Positions 55,522 to 63,253 of a stretch of 64,000 nucleotides of DNA are shown piece by piece; positions within the stretch are counted from its first letter, which is position 1; each line of letters begins with the position of its first letter. Both the position numbers and the translations under genes were made by a program. The notes beneath the pieces were generated by a model. The model did no database searches and had not been told where the DNA came from. It was given only the letters and a program-made list of their open reading frames with translations. The stretch comes from Paenibacillus zeirhizosphaerae (GTDB lineage: Bacteria > Bacillota > Bacilli > Paenibacillales > Paenibacillaceae). The stretch lies in contig NZ_JAPCKK010000016.1 in NCBI RefSeq assembly GCF_030705605.1, positions 62,001 through 126,000 of the forward strand, written 5' to 3'.

Positions 55522-56346
55522 TCAGCCCCGCCTTTCCACCAGCTTGGCCTGCACGACCAGTCGCCCCTGCTCAGGATCCAATACGTAATCACAGGTTGAA
55601 AGCGTAACAATCCGGTCCGCAGTGCTTACATTGACACCCGTTTCATATTCGGAACGCTGCTTTGATTGCCGGATAAATTCAGCATATTCCTGTTCTGAAT
55701 GAAAGGAAGTCCGTATGTAATTAAAATCGGCAGTTGTCCGGTACACCGCAAAAATCTCCAGATCGTAGCTGCCGTACAGCGTGTCATAATAAATCGTCCG
55801 GTGCGCTGCAAAATATTCCTTATCCAGATATTTTTTCAATCCGCCAAACATGGAATTGTCCTTCATACGGTGACCATAAATGACGGTGTTCAGATCTGCT
55901 CCTTCAACTCGGTTCCGGAAATCCAGGAAAATGCTGCCGGCTCTCGTCTGCTCCTGTTTATAATTTCTGGTCAGATAGAACTCGTTATCTCTCGCCTGCA
56001 CCACAGGGTAATCCACCTCTGTGCCATCGATCGTCAGCCAGCCCACAATGTCTGGATTGATCGCCAAAAGAGGACGGAATTGCGGTCTGATCTCACCGTC
56101 AGATGCCGCAGCGCTGGGCTCTGCCCCCGTTGCATCCGGCACGGTAACCGCCATTTCCTGATGATAAAGCCGACTCGCTTCCGCCAGTACCTGACGGTTC
56201 GTATAATAGTCAGCCGCATACACAGCCAGCCTGCAGGCGGCAAACAAGAAAATGCCAGCCCAAAGCACCCCTAGTCCCTTTTGTACGACCGGCTTCCGGT
56301 ACAAAGCAGTCACACGTGTGATCATAGCCATATCCGCCCGCATCAT
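55522..56346 (-). CDS. srtB: Class B sortase
   Basis: 274 residues, one N-terminal membrane anchor (about 24-44) and an extracellular catalytic domain. The triad is visible: His159 in TVIYGHRMKD, Cys252 in TLSTCDYVLD and Arg262 in EQGRLVVQAKLV; the TLSTC core is the sortase signature. Length and helical insert between strands fit class B. It should link the NPxTA-bearing NEAT proteins encoded upstream to peptidoglycan. It is the last gene of the isd-type operon, overlapping the ATPase stop, the same relative place as in Listeria srtB and B. anthracis isd loci. Confidence 0.95.
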   Translation of the reverse strand: MMRADMAMITRVTALYRKPVVQKGLGVLWAGIFLFAACRLAVYAADYYTNRQVLAEASRLYHQEMAVTVPDATGAEPSAAASDGEIRPQFRPLLAINPDIVGWLTIDGTEVDYPVVQARDNEFYLTRNYKQEQTRAGSIFLDFRNRVEGADLNTVIYGHRMKDNSMFGGLKKYLDKEYFAAHRTIYYDTLYGSYDLEIFAVYRTTADFNYIRTSFHSEQEYAEFIRQSKQRSEYETGVNVSTADRIVTLSTCDYVLDPEQGRLVVQAKLVERRG

Positions 56347-57113
56347 ATTCCCGCAGGCAGGACGTATAGTCCCGCATCAGCGTCTCTTCGCAGATGAACA
56401 CGGACACCGTAAACGGAAAAGAGCATCTCCTCTGTAACGATATCAGACGGTGCCCCCTGATCAACGATACGGCCATTGTTCATCACGATTATATGATCAC
56501 TGTACCGGATGGCCTGGTTAATATCATGCAGAACCATAACAACGGTCATCCCAAATTCGGTAGTTAACCGCCTTACGAGCTCCAGTATTTCAATCTGGTA
56601 ATACATATCCAGATATGTCGTCGGCTCATCCAGAAAGAGCACCTGAGTATCCTGGGCGAGCGCCATGGCAATCCAGACACGCTGGCGTTCTCCACCAGAC
56701 AGGCTGTCAATTGTTAAATCCCGTTTGGACAGCAGATTCGTTCCGGCCAATGCCCGTTCGATGGCCGCCCCTTCTTCGTCACTGTCCGGCTTAAACCAGC
56801 CCCGGTGTGGCATACGGCCGTAGCTGACAAGCTTCTCCACAGTCAGATCCGCAGGAGCCTCATTGTGCTGATGAACGATCGCCAGCTTTCGTGCAAACTC
56901 CTTGGGAGTATATGTATGAATCGCTTTACCGTCGAGCATAACCTCACCCTGCAAAGGAATATAGTTTCTGGACATGACCCCGAGCAGCGTTGATTTGCCA
57001 CAGCCGTTCGGTCCAATAATCGTCGTTGTCTGTCCTGCCGGGATATCCGCGGTAATATCATGCAGACGATTCACCTTGTGGTCATAAGCGAAGCTAACCT
57101 GCTTAATTTCCAT
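56343..57113 (-). CDS. Haem/siderophore-type ABC transporter ATPase
   Basis: 256 residues of the FepC/FecE group. Walker A GPNGCGKSTLLGVM, Q-loop IVHQHN, signature LSGGERQRVWIAMALAQ, Walker B VLFLDEPTTYLD, switch His VMVLHDINQAIRYSD. Overlaps the permease gene by 11 bp and srtB by 4 bp. Powers IsdE/permease-mediated haem import by position. Comparable to lmo2182 of the Listeria srtB region. Confidence 0.94.
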   Translation of the reverse strand: MEIKQVSFAYDHKVNRLHDITADIPAGQTTTIIGPNGCGKSTLLGVMSRNYIPLQGEVMLDGKAIHTYTPKEFARKLAIVHQHNEAPADLTVEKLVSYGRMPHRGWFKPDSDEEGAAIERALAGTNLLSKRDLTIDSLSGGERQRVWIAMALAQDTQVLFLDEPTTYLDMYYQIEILELVRRLTTEFGMTVVMVLHDINQAIRYSDHIIVMNNGRIVDQGAPSDIVTEEMLFSVYGVRVHLRRDADAGLYVLPAGI

Positions 57114-58089
57114 ATACCCTGTCCCCCTTCCGCAGCATAAAAATCAGGAACGGACCACCAATGACAGCCATGATCGTCGATGCAGGAATTTCAAGCGGTG
57201 CCACCACCGTTCGGCCTAGTGTGTCTGCAGTCAGAATAAGCAGCGCACCAAGCAGCGCGGAAAAAGGGATCACAGCCTTGTAATCCGAACCTACCAACTG
57301 CCGGGCAATATGCGGGATAAGTAATCCAACGAACGAAATAACCCCGGCAACAGCCGTCGCCACGCCCGCAAGCAGCACTGCAGCCGCCGAAATGACAATC
57401 CTCGCCCGCGTGACGCGCAGCCCCAGATTAGCCGCCGTCTTGTCCTGCAGCGCCAGCATGTTGCACCAGGTTATCAGCATAACAGAAATAACCAGCCCGA
57501 TAGAGCCATATGTAGAAATCATCTGCACATCCTTCCATGTCTCCATCGAAATGTTGGAGGATACCGATGCATCAGGATTGGTCCCCATCAGATAGCTGCA
57601 ACTGATCACAAAAGCTTCATTTAATCCGGTGAACATGGCGTTAACCGCAATCCCCACAAGCACGATACGAATGGGACTCAGCCCTGATTTCCATGAAAGC
57701 GTATAGACGAGAAAACAGGCCAGCGCACCGCCCAAAAAGGCAAACAGCGGAGACCAATAATACAACTGCGGCAGCAGCACAATCATTACCGTCGGAAAGA
57801 AATTGGCGCCTGAGGCAATGCCGATGACACCGGCATCCGCCAGCGGGTTGCGCATAACGGCCTGCAGCAGCGCACCGGATACCGCAAGGCACGCTCCGGC
57901 GAATAAGGCGACAATAAGCCGCGGCAGCCGCAGGTCTTTAATGACCTCAACCGTCTCATTCCCCCCTGTAAACAATCCGCGCACAAAATCGAGCATGCCG
58001 ATTTTCAGACTGCCTGTAACTGCCGACAGCACAATCATATAGAGCAAAAGGACAATGACGATGACAAAGCTCCATACTTTTTTGCTCAT
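57103..58089 (-). CDS. isdF: Haem ABC transporter permease (FecCD/BtuC family)
   Basis: 328 residues with the usual ten membrane helices. DLRLPRLIVALFAGACLAVSGALLQAVMRNPLADAGVIGIASGANF is the FecCD hallmark block in shorter motifs; GVISFVGLLIPHIARQLVGSD is the ATPase-coupling loop. The start overlaps the IsdE stop (ATGA), and the end overlaps the ATPase gene. Operon position and the unmistakable IsdE partner identify it as the haem permease of an isd-type locus; it could accept other porphyrins. Confidence 0.92.
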   Translation of the reverse strand: MSKKVWSFVIVIVLLLYMIVLSAVTGSLKIGMLDFVRGLFTGGNETVEVIKDLRLPRLIVALFAGACLAVSGALLQAVMRNPLADAGVIGIASGANFFPTVMIVLLPQLYYWSPLFAFLGGALACFLVYTLSWKSGLSPIRIVLVGIAVNAMFTGLNEAFVISCSYLMGTNPDASVSSNISMETWKDVQMISTYGSIGLVISVMLITWCNMLALQDKTAANLGLRVTRARIVISAAAVLLAGVATAVAGVISFVGLLIPHIARQLVGSDYKAVIPFSALLGALLILTADTLGRTVVAPLEIPASTIMAVIGGPFLIFMLRKGDRVYGN

Positions 58090-58994
58090 TCGGACGACTT
58101 CCTTATCTCGGGATACATCATACCCGTCAATTCATCCAGCGCTTCGCCTACCGCAAGATTGGCGGTCGTTCCGAACAATCGTTCTTCCAGATCGTAGACA
58201 CGGCCATTTTTCACGGCATTAAAATGCTTCCAGATATCGTTTTGCTGAAACTCCTGGTCGAACATTTTCACCACTTCCTCGGACATTCCATGAGCTGCAC
58301 GCAAAATAATATCAGGATTGGCCTGCTGTAAATATTCAGTGTTCGACGCCAGATACTCCACTTTTTCACCCTGGACAATATTGATGCCACCAGACTGCTT
58401 CACCAGATCACCGATAAAGGAATGCTCGGTCGCAACCAGATAACTGCCGGGCACACCCAGAAGAATAAGGACTGTCGGCTGCCGTTTCCCTTTAACCTGC
58501 TGCTTGATTTCCGCCAGCCTCGCGTCAATCTGTCCCGTGACCGCCGCAGCTTGCTCTGCGCGTCCGTACTTCTCTCCAAGTCTGCGGATCGTCTGCTGCA
58601 TATCAGAGACACTTTGCAGATTGAGAAAGTCAGACGTAATACCTGCTCCTGCAAATTTGGGTTCAAGATCGTACTGAAGGGTCGTGACGGACAGTACATC
58701 GGTCGGATGCAGCGAACGGATTCTTTCCAGATCGGGGCTCATCGGATTGCCCACCGGAGTGGAATCCTTGTATCGTTCAGGAAGCTCTTTGCTGCTTGTC
58801 GGAATCCCGACCAAATCCAACTCCAAAGCGTCCATAATTTCCGTAATTGCTACCGTCGTTGATACAATTCGCGGCTCGTTGCCGGAGCTGTCCGCAGAGG
58901 CCGGCATGGACGGCTCGGCGCTGCCGGATACGCATGCTGTCGTTCCTAACAACAGCAAAATACCCATCAGTGTAAGCCATATCGGTTTTAGCAT
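58086..58994 (-). CDS. isdE: Haem-binding lipoprotein IsdE
   Basis: About 302 residues from ATG 58992-58994 (AAAGGAG 6 bp upstream). Lipid anchor at Cys in LLLGTTACVSG. From RIVSTTVAITEIMDAL on, it matches S. aureus IsdE block by block as I remember it: VGNPMSPDLERI contains the haem Met, IILRAAHGMSEEVVKMFD the haem His, and PGSYLVATEHSFIGDLV and YLASNTEYLQQANPD are nearly unchanged. It receives haem from NEAT proteins at the wall and passes it to the permease. This gene anchors the identification of the whole operon. Confidence 0.96.
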   Translation of the reverse strand: MLKPIWLTLMGILLLLGTTACVSGSAEPSMPASADSSGNEPRIVSTTVAITEIMDALELDLVGIPTSSKELPERYKDSTPVGNPMSPDLERIRSLHPTDVLSVTTLQYDLEPKFAGAGITSDFLNLQSVSDMQQTIRRLGEKYGRAEQAAAVTGQIDARLAEIKQQVKGKRQPTVLILLGVPGSYLVATEHSFIGDLVKQSGGINIVQGEKVEYLASNTEYLQQANPDIILRAAHGMSEEVVKMFDQEFQQNDIWKHFNAVKNGRVYDLEERLFGTTANLAVGEALDELTGMMYPEIRKSSE

Positions 58995-59122
58995 AAGCAT
59001 CTCCTTTAAAAAGCAAGTCTTGATGCGCATGATGAAGCGCACCAAGACCAGTTTAAAATATAGAAGCAAAACATTTAACATTATCCGGCACAAGCTTCCT
59101 GATATCGCAAGAAATACTTCTG

Positions 59123-62100
59123 CTAAATGCGATCTGGCTTCTTAGAATGTACGTCGATAGACGTTTTGCTTATTGCCCGACGGTGCCGGATCAGCATCCA
59201 TGCCGAGACGGCAAGCAGCAATGCGTAGACTGCCAAAGGTGCAGCGTCAGCCGTAGCAGGATTTTGTCCTGTGCTCCGCTTTTCAGCAACAACAGGGGAG
59301 TTTGTCGCTTTCGTGACTTGCATAGCCTCATCCGCATTTCGGTCGAAGCCTGGTACATCCTCTGCATCGTCAACGGTATTCTCATGTGCACCTGTCTCGG
59401 TTGTAACCGCTGCATCAGGAGCATCTCCTTCTGCTGCCTGCAGGCTAGCGCCTGGTGCAGCAGATTCGGAGTTACCGTTACTGTCAGATCCGCTTTGTGC
59501 ATTGTCCTGAGCTGTCTCATCAACCGCGACGATGCTTGAAGTATCGAACGTAAATTCAACTTCATATTCGCCGTTGGCAGGCAATACTGGTGCATCTGCG
59601 GTTTCTGCGGCCTGTACCTCGGTCACCACAGGGGATGATTCTGTTTCCGCCGCTGCAGTGCTAACGCCGTTGTTAGATGCGAGGAACAGAGGAAGCTGGT
59701 ATCCTGCAGCCGCAGTCACCTCAGGATTTACAATATGAAGCTTGGCTTTGACTGGCTTGGTCAGACTTCCTGCTGCAAAACCGACGACACGGGTGTCGGA
59801 CACAAGATCAGCGCTTACCGTGTCGGAGCCGACAAATTGACCGTCAAGCTCGACTTCAAATTTGCTGATAGATGAGCTGTGATTCAGCATCAGTTGTGCA
59901 TAAACTTTATTGTCTTTCACCTTTAATCCCGCACCCTTGCTGAAGAATTGCTCCAACCCTGCCGGTACTTTAAGGTTAAAGTCCACAGTATAGATCCCAT
60001 CCTTCAGTGCTGGCTCATTTACAGCAGGAGCTTCAATATAAGGCTTCGGTAAACCTTCCTCCAGTTCTCCGACATTGAAAACAAACTGCAGCGTATGTTC
60101 TTCTCCGGACACCTTCACTTTGGTATACACCGGCTTGGTCAAGTCCGTGACTTCGAATGTGACCACCCTTGTGTTCTGCTTCTCGTCACGAGAGGCTACG
60201 GAGACATCCTTATAGGACTGTCCTCCATCCATCTGCAGTTCGGTTACAGAAGAGCTGTCTCGGATAGTCATGCTCACGGTGTTAACACCGTTTTTGACAG
60301 TAAGACCTGCCGGGCTGACGAATTTGTCACTTACGGAGGAGATTTTTTGGCCCCCATCTTCCTTCACTTCGAATGGAACGGAATACTCTCCATCTTCCAG
60401 AAGGCTTACCGTCGGCGATCCGCCTACATAAGGATCCGGAGCTCCAGCTTCGATAGAAGAGGGGTAGAACTTGATTATAAAATCATAATCCCCATAATAA
60501 TTCAATGCCGGGATCTCCACCTTGACCTTGCCTTCTACAGGTTGACTCAGATCAGACACCTCAAAGCTGATTTCGCGGGTGTTCTGTCCCGAATCTTCAC
60601 TGATTGTTGACACATCATCATATGAACCATCCTGTTTGACCTGCAGACTGGTAATGTAGGAGCTGTCCTTCACAGTCATGTTGATCCGGTTGATGCCATT
60701 TTCCTTGATCAATGTGGCCGGACTGACCAGATAATCAGCCATTCGCGACTTTTGTACACCATCCGGGTAAAATGCTCCGAAACGGATGCTGTAAATTCCG
60801 TCCTCGGTTTCAACCGGAGCACCGCCGCCCCCACCACCACCGGGAACCGGTGAAGGTGTCTCGGGATTCGAAGGTGTTCCAGGATTGGCTGGGATTTCAG
60901 GATTCGTCGGGGTTTCAGGCTCAGGATTGGTTGTACCCGGATCTGTTCCAGGCACTCCTGCTTCACCGAATGATAGATCCACATTGTATTCCTCATCATA
61001 AATGAACGGATAACCCACTGTGTCCGTCAAATCCCAATAAATTTTCACCCAGCCGTTCAGTTTGGAAGTCAGATCGGCGACCTCAAAGCGTATCGTCCGC
61101 GTATTGGCTTCGGTATCCGCGCTTACCGTCTCGGCTTCGATCAGCTCGCCGCCTTTTTCCGTCATAAAACTGGTAATTTCCGCACTTTGCAGCAGCGTGA
61201 ACGAAACATACTGCTTACCGCCGCTCACGATCACCTTGCCGCTGGTGGCATCCACATACTTATACATCACCGAAGTTTCTTCCGTACCGTCCTTCAGAAT
61301 GTTAAAGCTGACAGGATACTCGCCGTCTGGAATTGTGGGATTCGTCGGAGTCGGGTTCTCGGGATCGACTGGTCCGCCGCCAGGATTTTCAGCAGCAGTC
61401 AGCTGAATATCGACCGGATGTTCAGCATCGTATACCTGACCATTGCCCATCACCATGTGAACCTGAACCAACGCATTAATCCGTTCCGTCAAGCCGGCAA
61501 CTTCGAATCTCAGAGTACGGGTGTTCTTGGCAGCATCTTCACCAATCACTTCAGCATCGGTCAGCACACCATTCAGCTCGGTTTTGAAGCCGTTGATTGA
61601 AGTGCTGTCCGTCAGCGTGAACGTAACGAATTTTCTGTCTCCATAGACGGAAACCTTACCGCTTGCGGGCACGACGTATCTGTTCATCGAAGACGTTTGA
61701 TCAGTTCCGTCTTTTAAAAACGCAAGGTCAACGGTGTATTCCTTATCCGGAGTTCCTACAGGGGTTTCTGGAACGCTCGGATATTCAACCGGTACACCGG
61801 AGATATCAAAAGCCAGATCAATGTCGTACTCTTCATCATAGATAATACCCAGCATATCTGTTAAATCCCAGTAGATTTTCACCCAGCCGTTTAGTTTGGA
61901 AGACAGGTCAGTAACCTCAAAACGCACGATACGGGAGTTGGCAGCAGTATCCTCACTAACCGTTTCCGTTTCCTTCAACTGCCCGTCCACTTCCGTTTTA
62001 AAGCTGGTGATTTCCGCGTTTTGCTTCAGTTTGAATGAAACAAACTGCTTGCCTCCACTCACGGTCAGCTTACCGCTTTCGTGGTCTACATACGTGTACA

Positions 62101-62716
62101 TCATTGAGGCTTCATCTGTACCGTCTTTTAGTATCGTGAAACCAATAGGATATTCTCCATCAGGAATCACTCCAACGAGCGCCTGCTCCTCCGGCTGCAA
62201 CTGTACCTTATAACCAGAGGTTTGGCTGAAGTCATATGTACCTCCTGCCCCGTTGGAAATGGATGCAGAGATTACAGATATCTCAGCAGAAGTTTCCTCC
62301 TCAAGCGGCTTCACTTTAAAGGTTAGCAGAGCAAACTCGTTATTCGCATTGGCAGCGTCCTGCTCTGAATCCGCAGATACGAATAGACGCAGCCGATCCT
62401 TGGCAGTCTGGTCATAAGACCACGTATAATCATCCAATGCCGTTTCTACCGCAACCAGTTCAAATCTCTCGTCATCGAACGAGATCGTTGATTCCAGCTC
62501 GTACACATTCTGATATACGCTGTCGGTAACACCGCTGAATTGCAGTGCCACTTGCAATGAGTCCCCAGCTTTTGCTGTCGAACTGCCCGTTAATTCTGCC
62601 TGCGGTGTATCCGCTGCAGCAAATGCTGAACCTGCGAGCGACGGAAACACCGATGTACCCAGTAATAGGCATAGGACGGTAAAAACCGATGCCACTTTTT
62701 TTAATAACCTGTTCAA
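59123..62716 (-). CDS. Cell-wall NEAT haem receptor with N-terminal cohesin-like domain (about six NEAT domains)
   Basis: 1197 residues, TTG start behind GAGGAG. Signal peptide to about 34; cohesin-like domain 36-175; NEAT1 187-303; NEAT2 326-440; NEAT3 463-583; Pro/Gly linker 586-635; NEAT4 639-752; NEAT5 775-882; NEAT6 905-1062; acidic linker; sorting motif NPATA 1152-1156; membrane helix; basic tail. YxxxY haem motifs occur in NEAT1 and NEAT3 (YDEEY) and NEAT4 (Y740/Y744); NEAT2 has Y429 with His433. NEAT5 and 6 lack the Ser-x-Met lip and the Tyr pair. NEAT6 has a ~45-residue insert before its last strand. NEAT1 and 3 are clear duplicates. It is expected to be linked to peptidoglycan by sortase B. 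Confidence 0.9.
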   Translation of the reverse strand: MNRLLKKVASVFTVLCLLLGTSVFPSLAGSAFAAADTPQAELTGSSTAKAGDSLQVALQFSGVTDSVYQNVYELESTISFDDERFELVAVETALDDYTWSYDQTAKDRLRLFVSADSEQDAANANNEFALLTFKVKPLEEETSAEISVISASISNGAGGTYDFSQTSGYKVQLQPEEQALVGVIPDGEYPIGFTILKDGTDEASMMYTYVDHESGKLTVSGGKQFVSFKLKQNAEITSFKTEVDGQLKETETVSEDTAANSRIVRFEVTDLSSKLNGWVKIYWDLTDMLGIIYDEEYDIDLAFDISGVPVEYPSVPETPVGTPDKEYTVDLAFLKDGTDQTSSMNRYVVPASGKVSVYGDRKFVTFTLTDSTSINGFKTELNGVLTDAEVIGEDAAKNTRTLRFEVAGLTERINALVQVHMVMGNGQVYDAEHPVDIQLTAAENPGGGPVDPENPTPTNPTIPDGEYPVSFNILKDGTEETSVMYKYVDATSGKVIVSGGKQYVSFTLLQSAEITSFMTEKGGELIEAETVSADTEANTRTIRFEVADLTSKLNGWVKIYWDLTDTVGYPFIYDEEYNVDLSFGEAGVPGTDPGTTNPEPETPTNPEIPANPGTPSNPETPSPVPGGGGGGGAPVETEDGIYSIRFGAFYPDGVQKSRMADYLVSPATLIKENGINRINMTVKDSSYITSLQVKQDGSYDDVSTISEDSGQNTREISFEVSDLSQPVEGKVKVEIPALNYYGDYDFIIKFYPSSIEAGAPDPYVGGSPTVSLLEDGEYSVPFEVKEDGGQKISSVSDKFVSPAGLTVKNGVNTVSMTIRDSSSVTELQMDGGQSYKDVSVASRDEKQNTRVVTFEVTDLTKPVYTKVKVSGEEHTLQFVFNVGELEEGLPKPYIEAPAVNEPALKDGIYTVDFNLKVPAGLEQFFSKGAGLKVKDNKVYAQLMLNHSSSISKFEVELDGQFVGSDTVSADLVSDTRVVGFAAGSLTKPVKAKLHIVNPEVTAAAGYQLPLFLASNNGVSTAAAETESSPVVTEVQAAETADAPVLPANGEYEVEFTFDTSSIVAVDETAQDNAQSGSDSNGNSESAAPGASLQAAEGDAPDAAVTTETGAHENTVDDAEDVPGFDRNADEAMQVTKATNSPVVAEKRSTGQNPATADAAPLAVYALLLAVSAWMLIRHRRAISKTSIDVHSKKPDRI

Positions 62717-62764
62717 TTGATTCAGCTCTCCTCAATTCCCAATTTTGCTGTATACACTGTTGAA

Positions 62765-63226
62765 TTAAGGAGTAACCGGTGTGATGCTGGCTGTATCAAA
62801 CTTCAACTGCACATCGTATTTACCGTTATAGCTCAGAGCAGGAATGAATACTTCTGTATAAGCGTTAAGCTTGGCATCCAAATCAGGAACCGGGAAACCA
62901 ATCACTCTGGTGTTGGCAGCTGTGTTCGTGCTGATCACATCAGCGTCTACATATTGACCGTTTCGTTCGGTTTGAAACTTGGTGATCCATGTGCTGCTTT
63001 TCAGCGTGAGGGTCACATAAGCTTGCCCACCTGTAACTGTCAGATTAGCCGGTTTTACTGTGTAATTGTCCATCATGGAAGTGCTTTCCGTACCATCCTT
63101 CAGCACTTTGTAATTAACGGTATATTTCCCGTCGGCAGGAGCTGCTCCAACCACGCCATAAGGCAAGAGTAAAGCAAACACTACGAACGCCATCAAAGAC
63201 CATTTGAGCAACAGGTTTTTTTTCAT
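62765..63226 (-). CDS. Secreted single-NEAT haemophore (IsdX-like)
   Basis: 153 residues: signal peptide (1-28) and one NEAT domain (about 32-147) with no wall anchor. Lip residues Ser50-Met51-Met52 (in TESTSMMDNY) and Tyr133/Tyr137 (SYNGKYDVQLKFD) are complete, so haem binding through Tyr133 is expected. Size and layout match the released haemophores of B. anthracis (IsdX1). It lies between an anchored NEAT protein gene and the large NEAT receptor, so it could ferry haem from the medium to the wall. Confidence 0.93.
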   Translation of the reverse strand: MKKNLLLKWSLMAFVVFALLLPYGVVGAAPADGKYTVNYKVLKDGTESTSMMDNYTVKPANLTVTGGQAYVTLTLKSSTWITKFQTERNGQYVDADVISTNTAANTRVIGFPVPDLDAKLNAYTEVFIPALSYNGKYDVQLKFDTASITPVTP

Positions 63227-63253
63227 AACGAATCATTCTCCTTTGTTTATCAA

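Noticed and set aside
55390..55599. 69-codon plus-strand frame over the RAT region
   Set aside because: It covers the bglP leader and srtB tail in antisense; the RNA element explains the sequence.
59123..62716. NEAT repeats as a DNA tandem-repeat artefact
   Set aside because: Domains are diverged at protein level with distinct linkers and conserved fold positions; only NEAT1 and NEAT3 are close.
63227..63253. Fur box between the NEAT genes
   Set aside because: The 27-bp gap has only a ribosome binding site and no GATAATNATTATC-like dyad; control presumably lies upstream of the window.
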